Notes: generated by a model not told the origin, from the sequence alone. A stretch of 64,000 nt of DNA from Dendrophyllia cribrosa (GCA_024195265.1 JAJLRJ010000010.1:7100581-7164580); one strand, 5' to 3'; shown: positions 50,216 to 63,998, numbered from the stretch's first letter. Program-made: numbers and translations.

Positions 50216-51783
50216 GTGAAAATTATTTTTGTTCAGATATAGTAACATGTACATTCAGTTTTACATGAAACATAAAATAAGGATTAATATCACACATGCT
50301 TCGCGACACGGGCAATTTCTATAGCATCCGGAACTTTAACGGAAACATGCAATATTACTTGTTTATAATGTAGAGGACAAAATTATAGGGAAACCTTTCA
50401 GACTTTTCAAGAGTCACTCAGACTTGAAACAGACCCAAAGTGAAAAATAATACTCTCTCGCAAACTGACAAGAAAAACTTTTCAACTTATTGTTTTTAAA
50501 TAAATTTCTAATGTCAAAGATACATTTGGCTGTTATGTACATCTAGAGAACAATAAACCTAATTGATGCTCAACCAATCAGGAGCGAGTAATTTTGCGCT
50601 CAATTAAGAAAAAATGCCTTCTTTGTCAGCCAATCAGCATTCAGTAATTTTGCCCTGTATATTATAAAAATAGTAAATGACAGATATGAACGGGAAAGAA
50701 ATTTTTCAAAACAATGTTCTTTGTTGTTTTAATAAGTAAACTCAAGCTAATTAATAAGGTTAGATTACAGGCAGATTTCCAGAAAATAAAACAAACTGTG
50801 ACAAAAGGACTTCGTATAAACTATGCTGGTAGATCTAATTTAAGCAATAGAGTACATGTAGCTCAAAAGTTTGTGCCCCTTTTTGTTTGTTTGTTTTTTT
50901 CTTTTTTCGGGGGGGGGGGGGGGTACAAACTCAATGTTAAGTATTGTTCCACATAAGAACGATAGCAAACTTCATTGTTCTGCGGCATTAGCTCTTTCCC
51001 ACATAGAATATCTTTGATTTCAAGAATAGAGGAGGAGCTGATGGTTAATAATTATATTTCATTATAAAAATAAAGAAAATCCATTTGCGTCAAATAAATT
51101 TTAGGAAATGTCCGTGCTTAACCAATTAGAATAGCAGAAGACAATAGCTAATAATTTTGCTTCTTTGATGAAGTTCCCCAAATACAATTTCTTTTAAAAA
51201 TTGTATGTTGTGCGATTGGGTCTCAATTTACTTGAAACCTTAAAAAAAATTAGACAAAATGCACCTTGATCCTTAACTTTTTAGCGTTTTTTGAGTCTAG
51301 GCCAATGAGATCACTACAGTTGTAACAATGAAAAATCTTGACATTCCATCGTGTTTGACATTCTGTTGCCGTTCAGCGCCTATCCTTCTTATGCGGATCA
51401 TTATTTAAACTATTTTTTATTTATTCTGTCTATGTTTTATTTATTCAGCAATTTTTTTTCCATCAATACAAAATGAGGTGTTGATTGGCCACCTGTTCAT
51501 AAACTTAAAGCATCAAACAAACATGTTAATAACAATTAATATAGGCCTGCCTTGTTAAAGGTCAGCAGTTTGGATTACATTTATACACCCTGGATTATCA
51601 GCATTCTAAAAAAATGCCCTAAAGCTCCACCAAACCAGTGTAACAGTAACAAAAACTGAATAAATTAATTTTAGCAAGAAAGGGCGCCTTCTGAACTTAC
51701 AGTTGTAGTATCATTTTGCCTTTTCCTGATGCTTGGCTATGATATAGCTGGACATTTTTTACTTCATTTCTGTTTTCTTGTAG

Positions 51784-52079
51784 GCAAACCTACTGGGTCA
51801 AATGAATCATCTACAGTCCAGAGCTGGGCCCTTACTGGCCAAATTTTAGTGGCCCTCTTTACAGTGTCCATTGCAATTAATCTGATTCTTGCCCGTACCT
51901 ATCTAAAAAAGTGTTGCCTCAGACTTTTTGAGAACATCAGTGGCCTATTTCATTCTCAAAATGAAATTATGTCTAGTGGTGATGTGCATCATCAAAATCC
52001 CACATTTGAGGCTCCTAACTGTGATGGTGGAGAGAAGTCTAACACAAAGGAAAATGTTCCTGGTACTGATGCTGGTTAA
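51784..52079 (+). CDS. Host gene B exon 4: transmembrane segment and tail
   Basis: Follows TTCTTGTAG and ends TAA. About 20 extracellular residues, one hydrophobic helix (GQILVALFTVSIAINLILA), a dibasic/Cys juxtamembrane piece (KKCCLRLF), then a 55-residue hydrophilic tail with no obvious ITAM or ITIM. Together exons 1 to 4 make a 270-residue type I membrane protein. Possible roles: adhesion or immune/allorecognition-type recognition, by analogy only. Confidence 0.8.
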
Positions 52080-55000
52080 GAGATTCCTTTAGGAATTCAG
52101 GAAAACAATACTGACAACGATGTATTACGATACAACACTTTAGGGTTGTAGTACTTGAGCTGACAGTTTCAGGGTTGGGATGGTGAATGGTCAACTCATG
52201 CATTTACAGGATGGCTAGAGCAGCATTCCATCTGCAAGCCAAAGACTTTTTTATTTTTTAAAATGTGATACAGAGACCACTCAAATCGCTAAAAAAACGG
52301 GTCTCCAAGACCCATTAAATTTTACTAAAACTTTACAACACCCATATATTTTGAAAGACCATCCCACACCTGATGGTTAGTTTGAGAGCTACAGTACATG
52401 TATGGAGGTACTTTAACAGGCTTAGTTTATAATTAGTAGTATTAATATTGAAACCTCCCAGTGCAACCAGCTCTCATAAGTGACCACCTCTATTTAAGCA
52501 ACCTCTTTTCATCATTCTAAATTATACGTTTTTTCCCACTTAAAAATATGCTCAGTCATAAAATCTCCATATATTGGAGACGTTTCTTTACATATTTCTC
52601 TCCAAGGTGACTATCTTTTTTTGAAATGTTATGTGTCTGTTTATGAGAGGTTCTTAACTGTTATGCTAGTAATAATCATTTTAATTTTTATCATATGACC
52701 CGTACAGACCTGCGACCCTTTTCTTTGCAAAACCATCAATGGAAGGGCTGTATGTATTTGCACGAGTAGGGCCGGAAAAAGCGTGTTAAATTTTCAACCA
52801 ATTTTTGTCTCCAAATTGGTTAAAAGATAAAATACTTATTGACTAAGTTAGGTCGGGCCGGATGGGAAAATATTTGGCTCTCGGTCATGACCTCGAGCCA
52901 AATATTTTGCCATCCGGCCCTCCCACTCAGTCAATACATTGTAAGTACATATTCTTTGTACTTTCTTCGTACCATTCTGCATAATACTTGTTCTGGAAAA
53001 TGCACCCTAGAACATGAAACCAAACAGGTTATTTTGTGGTTATTTAATGAAAACATTACTATATTTGTACTTCTTTGAGTATAATTATTGGAATGTCTCA
53101 GTACCCTTTTGTGATATTTATGTTTATAATAATATTATATATTTTTATTTAATGTGTTTTTTTTATTTTTTTATTATATTCGAATCTTGCAGAGAAAAGG
53201 GGATATTGTGACATGTTTTTGTTGATTTTTGTCTTTTGTCCAATTTTTCACCATACAGACTTGTTTTCATATACTGTACCTACTGTAGTGATGGTATCAA
53301 AACCTATTGCAAAGAATTTTTTTGACTGTCATTTAATGGTCATTAATCGATCATTAATATATCAGTCTGATAACAACTTAAGCATCGTAATGCTTCTCTC
53401 CTCCGAGAGGGTTTCCAGTGAGAAGAGAATTGAAGTGAATGCTAGGGCAAAGACACAGGAGAACATGACCCAATGGATCTCTGGTCTCTTGTGCCTTCAC
53501 TCACCTCATGCAGCAGATTTTCCTAACAAAGACCCTGTTGAACCTCCACGGAGGAGAGAGAAGCAATGCTTGGTTAGTTTTCTTTGTTCAAGAGGTAATA
53601 ATATTTATTGCGGGTATTAATTTCACCAATGTCTTTGAAAGTGAAGGTGTATTGGGGAGAAAGCTTCTGAAATGGTTAAGTATTTGAAAGTAAGTTTGCA
53701 TATTGATGTGATTTTGAGGAATGACATTTATTATCATCAGAAATCCATTAAAAGTCATTCATACCTTTTTCCACCAAGATGGCCTTCATTTATATTTCTT
53801 TTTATAAAAACATTGTAACAAAGATTGTTTTGGGATACCTCTTGTGTAAAAGAGGCTGGTTGTAATAAGTTTGTTATCTTAAATAAATAAAGGGGCACTG
53901 TCACAAGGTTTCTTGAATTGAAACTTGAAAGGTTCAGCCTGAAATTTTCAAGTTGAAGTGTCAATATCAAAATGGCGTCGACTAGTGCTTGCAGTGCAAA
54001 ACAAATAAACTCGGGTTGGAAAAGGATATTTGAAAAATATTGGGACAGAAAACGATATTTCAAGGATACTAATTTTGAAGTGAGTCTGGTCCGTACATAA
54101 GAATCTGTGACAGTGTTTGTTTTTTGTTGGACAGGCATTTTAAGGGTCCAATTACAGTATCAGACAGAAGTATGTGTAACCTAATAGAGAATTCTGAGCA
54201 GAATTCATCGGCACGGGAACTGCAAATCTTTCAAAAATTAAACTTGAGATCCACAAAATAAATTCTAGATTCAATATTATTTTGATGGTCTCGAGTTTTT
54301 GACAGGTTTGCAGTTAACAGTTTTTTTTTTCATGCTTTTATTAGAACTACATACTAGTCTTTTGCATCTCTCTATGTCATTTAAAGAGAAAAATGTCAAG
54401 TTACAGTACATGTATAGCAGTACATTTAAAGCAGGTTAAGTACATTTCAAGCTATATAAGTTGCTCTGAAGCAAAATGTTTTGCTGGCCCAGTTAGTCGG
54501 GCTGGCTGGGTAAATGCAATTCCTTGGAAAAATCTCAGCCTAGTAAGCCAGGATCCTGGCTTTTCCAGTACTCATCCCACCTAAACGGGCTAGCCTGGGC
54601 TCATGCAGTTGGTCTCCAACCCAGTGACAGACCTTATTATTAAAAATTAAATTGAGTTATCTTTAGGTTTTATTTCACGTATAAGTGAGCTTTCAGGGCA
54701 GGCTCTTGAAAGTTATACATGTACTAAAGAGGTTTCGATTTAGAAACTGTTTTAAACGTATCAGAGCACTTCCTTAATAAAGGATATATTCTAATTTACT
54801 TTAATGATAAATCATTTTAAAATGTGTGTACAAGAGTGGTTTCACATAACCCATGAAATAGAAATTAGACAAATGGATACTATTAGACAGTGATTCCATT
54901 TGTGTTTACTAATTTTTTTATCAATAACTTTTTGTGTATTTCACGGGTTTTGTCAAAAACACTCTAAATAATAATTAAATTGACTTAATATTTTATTAGG

Positions 55001-57142
55001 CACTGCTTGCATCAAAGCATTAAAAGTAAAATAAAGTATATGTACTATTTATAACAAGACGCTGTGGAAGCGTATACTTGGGCGTCGTTGTATTAGGCAT
55101 ATTGGAGAATAATTGTCTTGGGAATCTGCATGCACGTTATTTCACGGTTTGATGATAGGGAGTATTCGGATAGTGTGAGCAGTCTAACAAAGAAGCGCGT
55201 TAACCGTCAAAACAAGAAGACACAGTACACTTTAATAGCGTGCGAGATCGCACGTAAATTATTAAAGTAGCGTGTTAACTGTGTCAAAAGACGAGTACAT
55301 GCTGAAAAATACAAATCGATGCCTACTTTGTACTTACCGTTGAAAAAAAGGCCGTATGTCAGAGTTTCCCGATGGTTGTTATTGGTTTTAGCTAAATCTT
55401 GTAACTAGCTGGTCTGTGTTTCTGACACTGTAGCCGCAAAGTGGCCTTTCGAAGCCATGATGTAATTGCCTGGTCCGGACCCGAGATCAAAACAACTTTT
55501 CCAATTGAAAGTTTTGCTGGAAGTATTCCCGCCGTTATTATAATAAAGTTTGAATGAAACTTATAACTTTAATCAAAGTTAACGACAGAAGTGATAATTT
55601 AGGAGGAGAGAAACAAATTTAGCCCTTTGAAACATATTTTTGCAGTTGAGGTAAAAATGTTGCAATTTGCATAATGTGAAAGTAATTTGAAACCTTTCCA
55701 GTAACGCATAACGCAGCTGTTTCATAAAACATCTCGCAATCAGTCACACGAAAATATATCCAGTTTTTATTCCTCTGTATCCGAAACACAGAAAAGAATA
55801 TTAAATGAAAAAGTGATCGCTTTAAGGTTATTTTCGCCCGAGAAACATTCACTAGCGGAAGCAAAACTCGCAAGTAACGTCTCGCAAGACAACGCGTGCA
55901 TTGTTTACATCTTCTCTCGGCGGTGAATTTTTGCACCCAAAGTTTCAGTTGGCTGTTCTGTTCCTTCAACTTCACGAAATAAAAATTAATGAAAGGCAAA
56001 CAACCGAAAGAAGTGAAATTAATTGGGATTCCTACCACGCTTATATTTCTTCCTTCGCTGTCCCCTGTTCACTTCTTATTAAATAAGCGCTAGGTATGTA
56101 TTCGTCTAAATTATCTTCTTCATGTTCGTTTGAACATGTTTTAGCGGGTTTCCGTCATGAAGGTATCGTAGAATTAATAGCGAGTGTCAAATACTTTCGC
56201 AGTGTCTTCTTGAGTAATTTTTTTACGCATATTGAATATGAAACTGTTAGATGCAACAGAGAAAACACGACTCGCACTTTGTGACGTTCGCCTCGCATCA
56301 ACAAACAACAGGTGTACTCCACCGCGGTTAAACGAGAGAAATTTGCAAAAGTTAACCAAAGTACTTCAAAGTTAAGGTTGTCATTTTCACTGTTTATTAA
56401 AAGTTTCATATATTGACAATACACTTTCAACTCACTAAACGTTTTGAAAGTTTACTAAAAAAAGTTCTAAGCGTTTGAAAACTATGAACCGCAGAACTGT
56501 TGGCGCCATTTGCCAACACAATTGTGCTCAGGCACGAAGCGTTTTGATCAGTTTTCAACGATGGAAAAGAAGCTCGTTATTTTGAGCCGGAAAGATGAAA
56601 AGATAGTTACATAAACTAATTATTTTATACATCCTTGCCCACGTTTCCACTTAATACTAAATGAATCCCACCAAATAAAACGAAAAACGCCTCGGACGTG
56701 TGACCGCGGTGAAGGTTTGAACAATCCCGCCATCCCCAGAGTTGCGCAATACTGCACATTTGTCGACGACCAAACTGCATTTTAATACTTGGTCGCTCCG
56801 CCCAAGTAACTAGCCTGGCTGCAATAAAAGATACATTTCCTAAAGCGGTTTTATTATAATTTAATAAAATTCTCTGCCTGAAAAAAAAAAAAAAGCCAAA
56901 TTAGATGGGCTTACCTTGAATGTCTGTTGTATTACTATGCCGGGTTGTATGGACATCATTTGAATCCCATAAACGAGACTTGGCCATACCCGCCCCACCA
57001 GTTAAGGTAGTCAGTCAAAAATTAGCCACTCCCCTAAAACAAGATCAAACTGCTAACAAAGTATTACCTTCAGAAATTACCTGATATTTCCCCCATGCAA
57101 AAGCAAGGTATTCACTTATTTTCACTTGCAGCTACCCCTTAA
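52080..57142. other. Non-coding repeat-rich stretch, 5 kb
   Basis: No gene can be supported apart from the palindrome noted separately. An open frame at 53,213 to 53,620 encodes a hydrophilic Arg/Glu/Ser-rich piece near its end (53,400 to 53,580) that could be an exon or transposon relic; no family seen. Elsewhere there are scattered AT-rich and MITE-like fragments. Confidence 0.45.
52838..52936. repeat. Palindrome after host gene B
   Basis: GGGCCGGATGG.AAAATATTTGGCTC mirrored by GAGCCAAATATTTT.CCATCCGGCCC around a short loop with CGGTCATGACC. Confidence 0.85.

Positions 57143-57186
<44 letters not shown>
57143..57186. repeat. Homopolymer of 44 G
   Basis: Uninterrupted G run. Such runs are G-quadruplex-forming and error-prone in assembly, so the exact length is doubtful. 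Confidence 0.95.
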
Positions 57187-57187
<1 letters not shown>

Positions 57188-59300
57188 TAAAAATGAACTA
57201 GGGTGCTGACGCAATTCCCCACAGCAGGAAGTATAAAAGCCATGTTGGTCAGGTCAGATCAGAACAATGAAATCTCAATCCTTTGAAAATAAAACTGAGT
57301 GTTTTTATATGCAAACAACTTTTATTCTTTGTGACCATCAACAAGAAAGCCATCTTATGAGCAATACCTTTGAAACTTTGATTTCTGGACATATTTAGGA
57401 AGAAGGGCAATTATATTCTAATTCGCTGCCCCGCTCAACCGAATAAAAAACATTTATCATGTAATAGGCAACCACTATTGGGGTGTGTCAACACGAGCCG
57501 TATGCGACCCTCTTTATTATGTCTTTACAATCAAAACTACAAGATAAATTTTACAAACAATTCGAAAAATACCGAAAACTCAACATACAACTAGATAGTA
57601 ACTACCGATGTAGTATAAAGCTAAACAAAAATCTGAACACGTGCATGTATAATACTAATACAATAAATATACCAATTCTTATAATGGCTTGTAAATACAA
57701 TAAACCTTAATCATTGGGTATTTAATTTAGAGGGTGAATGGACGGTCATAAATACATTGATCCATGTTGTATTGAAACAACAGATTCAAATGTGGTGAGG
57801 GAACTATAAGGTATCAAGAATTAAAAATCATGGCAGTTAACTAAAGACAAGAGAACATATAGCTTTATGTTCTCTTGCTAAAGAATAGTGCATTAACTCA
57901 TGGTAGCATAGATTCTTTAATTCTGGTATATCTGTTTCAGTAAAAACAATATTTACCTCGCACTTTGTACAGGCGATTTTCTCTCCCGCCATGTTTAAAA
58001 ACCCCGCGTCACCCTGAACGACCCCACAATCCCACAGGAACCTTATTCGTGCCCAGGCTTCCTCGGAAAAATTCCGAAACCTTCAACTACCACCCATCCC
58101 TCATTTTCCCATATTTACATCACATTCAGATCTTACTTAAGATTCAAGATTTAAAGATTCATGCCAATTCTTAGTCTTTTTAACTTTTCCCAAACAAGAA
58201 CGAGCCGGTTGAGCTTATAGTTGAAAGCAGTTCAGAAAAAAATCCTTTGTTAGTAGAAAATGCGAAGACGTTTACATGACCGCCATTGTATGTCAATTTT
58301 TCACATCGAAAGTGACTTCAAATGGATTAATGAACTTGCACAAGAAATATGACCAAAGAGATCAATTTGGCAAAGATTTTCATTCCATTAGCGCTAAACA
58401 TACTTCAACTCAGCAGACATTAGTTTAAATAAAGAATGGAGGTTGAGGACAGGCGAGAGTACGTCATTGCTCGAGATTTTCAAACATGCACAAAGTTCAT
58501 TCATCAAATTTAGATAGATTAACTTCGTAAACGTGACGAAGATTTGGACACCTGGATGTAGTCCGGGGGGTAGGGGAGAGGGATGAAAACTGTAATCTAA
58601 TGGTGACACCCGCGTGACGACCCCTCGGAGTACCTTTTTCAAGTTACAAATGCGGTTTTGATCTCAGGGAAGTGAAAAATATTTGCAAGATCTCACTGCC
58701 AATAACACTGAATTGTGATGACGTCTTTGCAATTGCATAAATTGCAAACACAACTGCGAGGATCATTCCTTTACATTCTCTATCCGCGGTTCATATGATT
58801 CTTTCATATACTTCATTTGTAATTGTGATAGTGTTTGTTAATATTTCTTTTGATACCTTCTTGGGGGAAAAATGTACAGGGGTACGTAAATTCTGGTATC
58901 TTTTAGAATTTCCAATGAATATCCTTGTCATCACTCATTTCCTTTTAGTCTCCAACTTTCTAAATTGATTGGTTCCGAAAATACTTTCTAAGGAAGATCC
59001 GAGGATGTTTCGATCACATATTAACTATTTCGGTCTGCCTGTTTCCGATATTTTCGCGCGTTATTTTTTAGAATCCTCTAAAGATTACGTGATCTTCCAG
59101 AAGCTTATACAGAACCATGCTCCGTCACGCGTGACCAGTATTTTTGAAAATTTGAAAGGAGATTTCAAGTTTACGCGTCGGTTTTGTAAATTCATTCCAA
59201 GATTCGGAATTCCCATGAGAATTTTACCACATTTTCGTTAACACGGAGAAACAAAATATCATTTTATTTTTAATGTTACATATCCGAACCGTCAATAATT
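57187..59300. other. Non-coding stretch, 2.1 kb
   Basis: No supported gene. One short candidate first exon on the minus strand (57,956 to 57,991: start in GGCGGGAG context, 12 codons including a CxxC, then a GT donor) is noted but no partner exon was found. Confidence 0.4.
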
Positions 59301-59440
59301 ATCAGGAGGGGGGGGGGGGGGGGGGGGGGGTGAAAATGGGCTTCAAGTAGGAAAATATTAGGTAATACCCCCCCTTCAAAAGAACTGAATTTAGTTATTG
59401 CCCCCCCCCCCCCTCTGATCAGTCAGAAATTTTGTATGAC

Positions 59441-59473
<33 letters not shown>

Positions 59474-59474
59474 T
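59300..59474. repeat. Cluster of long G and C homopolymers
   Basis: 23 G at 59308 to 59330, 13 C at 59401 to 59413 and 32 C at 59442 to 59473. The G run and the C runs face each other and could pair as a hairpin or form quadruplex/i-motif structures. Confidence 0.9.
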
Positions 59475-59824
59475 TCACACACCTTTTTATATACAAATAC
59501 CCAGCATTTTCTTAATATACACCCACCTGTTATTGCTACGAGGTAATGTTTGTTCCAGACGTGGACATACAGCAATACTACATGTTTACTTGTTGGAGTT
59601 GGACATTCATATCTGGAACAAACATGACCTCGAAGCAGTGTTCGACAAAGCCATCCGATTCCACTTCTGAATCACTTCATTGCAAATCCGAGTTGCTTGC
59701 ACTGGAACTCATTTCCTCGTTAACGTGCTCTTGGGTTTCACGTGGGATGCAAGAATGATCACCACGAGCGTACTGGAGAACTCGTGCAACCAGTGCCATT
59801 TTACCTCAAAGGTGGTCAGACATG

Positions 59825-60090
59825 AGGGGTCATGTAGCAGGGACATGTCGCAGCGACATGTAGCAGCGACATGTAGCAGCGACAAAAGTTTGTGTAGTAC
59901 ACACTGAGGGACATGTAGCAGGGAGTGTAGCGGGGACATGTAGCAGGGAAAAAATCACAGCGCTTGCACACCGCATGCAAATGTCGCGGGGACATGTCTC
60001 AGGGACATGTTGCAGCGACACGTCCCCTCGTGTGAACTTATACTATCATAATTGTGCAACACCAATCTTGGGGACATTTTGTCCCCGCGA
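59825..60090. repeat. MITE of GGGACATGTAGCAGCGACA words
   Basis: Variants of GGGACATGTAGCAGCGACA are repeated about nine times, first in one orientation and then with the mirror sense near 60,075. Similar in character to the TGTCGCTGCAACG words of the Harbinger-related element at 36.5 kb. Confidence 0.65.
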
Positions 60091-60189
60091 CATGTCTCAC
60101 GGTGTTCAAATTGTTGAACTTCCACCGCATTTGAAAGAAGTTAAATCGTTGGTAATCTTTAAAACGAAGCTTAAGGATTTATTTCTTTA

Positions 60190-60660
60190 GAGTTTTAATA
60201 TATCTAATTATTTTATTATAATATATTTAATATTATTATTAGCCCAGGGCATCCATTTATAACAGATTTGCTGAAAGGTTTACTCTGGTAAAATATATTA
60301 TTATTATTATTATGATTATTATTATTATTAACAATATTAGGTTTTTTTTGCGTGTAGCGAAGTCATTTTTCCGTTAACTCTTGACTTTCAGAGTGTTTTC
60401 CAGAGAGATCTTCAAGGTTTCATTCAAATCTCGGACGTTACAAAGAAATATTCAAATGTTCATTTCCAATCTTGTGGATTGAATAAAACGGACACAAACG
60501 GAGACTGTTTTCAGAGTATCATGAAGACTGTATTCGAAGATAAACCTTCAGACTCGTACATCAATTCAGACTACATTGAAGAGTTCACTGTTCAGTTCAT
60601 GGGGGGTGAAAACACGTGATACACTTGGGTCCAGTCACACTCGGTTTCCTGTTTTCCACA
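60190..60660. other. Non-coding; possible BEL long terminal repeat
   Basis: On the minus strand, a purine tract GCGGGGGAG is followed at about 60,667 by TGTGTGGAAAACAGG, as expected for polypurine tract plus LTR start of a BEL/Pao element. The LTR end is not identified. An ATT microsatellite lies near 60,300. Confidence 0.4.
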
Positions 60661-60762
60661 CACTCCCCCGCATTGATTGATATTATCAATCAAAGTTCAG
60701 AGTTCAGAAAATCTCAAAATAAAACTCGTACAAACTGATAGACTCGGCTTTAGAAATCCGTC

Positions 60763-62640
60763 TTAGCTAGTGTTAACAACAACATTTGAGATATCTTCAT
60801 CCCTTACTACTCTAACAGGAATGTTCGATGCATGTCGCACAGGGTTGTCAGGTTCAGCATTCACCTCCAAAGGAAACAACCTCTGCAATGGACGTCTCCA
60901 TTCGGACGTAGGCGAGTTCCCAGATTTCACTCTTACCACCGCACTTCTAACATGACCATCCCGTCCAGGAAGTAAGCGTTCAATCTTTCCCAGTCGCCAT
61001 CGTTGTCTTGGAATCTTGTCTTCGTGTAGGCACACAATATCTCCCACTTGCACTTTACGAAGCGAATTTGCTCTCTCAGAACACCGATGATGCTCACGAA
61101 CTTCTGCCAGATACTCGGATCGCCACCGATTCCAGAAGTGATCGATAGTTCGTTGTAGAAACTTTGCTCTTTTTGTGAGAGTTACTTCATTCTGGCCAAC
61201 TTCGTTAGAAAGGCTCTTTGATGGCATTGATAGAATTCTACGGCCGATAATCAGGTGAGAAGGTGCCAATGGTTCCTCCATTTCGTCGTAAACATATGTC
61301 AAGGGTCGTGAATTCAACACTGCTTCAACTTCTACCAAGGCAGCAGACAGTTCCACAAAATTCAACCGAGCATTGCGCAGACACTTCTTCAAACTCAACT
61401 TGACCGATTTTACCATCTGCTCGAAGAAACCACCCCACCAAGGGACTGCCTCGACATTGAACCTCCACTTGATGCCTTCACGCTGACAATAGGTCTGCAC
61501 CGTTGAATCCTTAAACGTTTTCCCATTATCACTGACAATCAAGGTAGGTGTTCCTCGTCTTCCCTTAAAGCGAATTAAGGCTCTTATGAAACTTTCTGCA
61601 CTTAGATTTGGTACAAGTTCCAAATGAACGGCTCGCGTTGCAGCACATGTAAATAATGCTATGTAAGCTTTGTTCATCTCTCCTTTCTTTGAGAATACAT
61701 CCTTGACATACATAGGTCCTGCGAAGTCCACTCCAACACGTGTGAAGGCAAACTCGTCACTTAACCGAAATTCAGGAAGAGGAGCGGGAGGAGGAACGGC
61801 ATAGCTTCTGCCTTCAATTTTCTTACAAACAGAACACTTTGCTATTGCATTCTTCACAGCTTGCCTTCCCTTGGTCACCCAGAATTCTGATCGTAGTTCC
61901 GTAAGAGTATCTCTCACACCGTTGTGAAGGACCTTGCGATGGCATTCATTGATGACTAAGTGTGTGAAGCGTGAACATCTTGGAAGAAATATTGGAAAGC
62001 GAGCATCGAATGAGATTGGCGCGTTCTTTAGGCGGCCACCACACCTCAGAATTCCCTTTTCATCCGTGAACAGTGACAGCGAAACTTTGACTTGGTTAAA
62101 CTTCCTGTCTTCGAGAACAGATCTCTGTACTTCCTTGTACCAAAGTTCCCTTGCTTGCTGCACTTCTTCTTGCTTTATTTCTGCACTGAGCAAATCTTTC
62201 CTTGCTTTCTTTCGCTTGAGATTAGATACAAACCGCAAGACATAAGCAGTGACTCGTATCAGTCTTTGTAGACTACTGAATCTTTCCAAAGACATTATGC
62301 ATTCAAGATTTAGCCTTCCAGTTGACAGCCCTTCAGCAACAATGTTCACGAGAACTGCACTGTCCTGCTGTTTCTTGCAGCTACTTGGCCTTTCTTTCTT
62401 CAGCTCCAAGCTGGGATCTAAATCATTGCTCGTGATCTCAATGGAATTCCCTTGAAGACTTGGCCAGAACTCACTGCTCTTCAGAAGAAACTCAGGGCCA
62501 TTCCACCACATCTGATTGGCAACAATTTTTGAGGTCATTGAACCACAAGAACAGATGTCAGCTGGATTGAATTCCGTGGGGCAGTAATCCCACTGTGTTG
62601 GCTTCACAAGTCCACGAATCTCAACCACTCTATTTTGCAC
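60763..62640 (-). pseudogene. BEL/Pao polyprotein, integrase part
   Basis: About 625 codons open. Contains an H2C2 zinc-binding region (HRKVLHNGVRDTL...CSVCKK), the integrase core with Asp in VGVDFAGP, Asp in IVSDNGKTF and Glu in WWGGFFEQMVKS, then a DUF5641-like tail (GDIVCLHEDKIPRQRWRLGKIERL). Upstream it is cut from the RT/RNase H-like part by a stop, so it is part of a broken polyprotein rather than a gene of its own. Confidence 0.85.
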
Positions 62641-63779
62641 AAACTGCTTGAATTCCTCATTTACACCCCATATTCACCACAGAGCAATTTGAGAGTCCAA
62701 CCAGCAGAACACAGAATCAATGTTCAAGGTTCCTTTAAAAACCGTCAAGATAGTACAGATCAGACGGGCATATCGTGTCCTCATTGATCACAGCAACTCG
62801 AGTTTTTGATGAGACAAGTTGGGTGAAAACAGTTCCAGAGGTCAATTTAACACGTAAATAAACAACTGCCCCATAGGCCTTCTCAGATGCATTAGCGAAT
62901 CCGTGGAGTTGAACACTTTGTAAATCTGCTGACGTTGAACCATGGAAGTAATGCCTTCTCGCCTCAAGAACTCCAACCTTCCTTGTGTCTTGAACGAGCT
63001 TCAACCACTGTTCATGAAGAAATGAATCAACGGGGTCGTCCCACTCCACCTTAGATTTGCAAATGGATTGAAAGATAATCTTCAATAGAATGATGACAGG
63101 GCTAAGAAGTCCCAGAGGATCATACAACTTGCTTGTGGCACCAAGAATCGCTCTCTTTGTGACTGGACCACTGTTGATAGTTTCCAGTGGGGAGGCTAGG
63201 TCCAGGAACAACAAATCCTTCTGACTATTCCATCCTACTCTAAGTACCTTCAGTTTTGCTGTGCTAGCATTTTTTACTGACTCGAATAGAGAACTTGAAA
63301 AGGTTTGATCTTCCTCTTGAATCATAGGGTCTTCAATAGACTTGCTTGGAACTTGAGACATTTGTACTTCAGGAGACTGACGTTCAGACTTGCTTTCAGA
63401 ATTGTCTGGAATTGGAGAAGCCTGGCCTTCAGATTCTTCAATTCTTGCTTGTAAAGCTGCAGAGTTGGAAACCCACTTTCGCATGTTGAACCCTCCATTC
63501 TTGAACGATAACTTTAGATTCTTGTACATCTCGAAGACTGACTCGTCGGAATCATCTCCGCCTAGGTAGTCATCGACATACAGACTTTTCAGCACTCCAT
63601 CAGCAAAATCCTTTGGGATATCAGTGCAGGTTAGGTGATGACGGAGAGTTGCATTCAGCAAGAAGGGACTGGAGGAGACACCAAAAGCCACTCTTGCAAA
63701 TCTGTAAACCTGGAGGTTTGGGTGCCTGCTTGTGACGTCACCAACCCAAAAGAAGCGTAGATAGTGCCTATCTCTCGGA
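62641..63779 (-). pseudogene. BEL/Pao polyprotein, RT end and A17-type region
   Basis: Begins inside RT (RFARVAFGVSSSPFLLNAT), then the catalytic LYVDDYLGG and the linker to the RNase H-like region (KRAILGATSKLYDPLGLLSP). The first Met is at 63691 but homology begins upstream, to the deletion point near 63,779. A stop near 62,650 separates it from the integrase part. Confidence 0.8.
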
Positions 63780-63998
63780 TCAATTGAAACGAAATCCCAG
63801 ATTGCGTGTGATAACGATTCGAAACTCCTCAGGTAATTTCTGCATGATAATTGGCGTCAAGAAACAACCGTACATATCTGGAGAGATTTCCATGCTTTCC
63901 AACCCACGCACATGTGACTCAACCGTGTCATACAAGCTTCGGAGACGCTTAACTTCGCTAATCGATGTTATCTTGGGGATTTTTGTGAGCGCTTCCAT
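63780..63998 (-). pseudogene. BEL/Pao gag (DUF1759-like) fragment, cut by window edge
   Basis: About 72 codons with ISEVKRLRSLYDTVESHVRGL and LPEEFRIVITRNLG, the gag pattern of BEL elements. It is joined to mid-RT sequence with the protease missing, which marks an internal deletion. Confidence 0.7.

Noticed and set aside
53213..53620. A gene at 53.2 to 53.6 kb
   Set aside because: The first half is low-complexity hydrophobic sequence and the second half has no recognisable domain or clear splice sites; kept only as a note.
57956..57991. First exon of a minus-strand host gene
   Set aside because: Good start context and a GT donor, but only 12 codons and no partner exon could be found.
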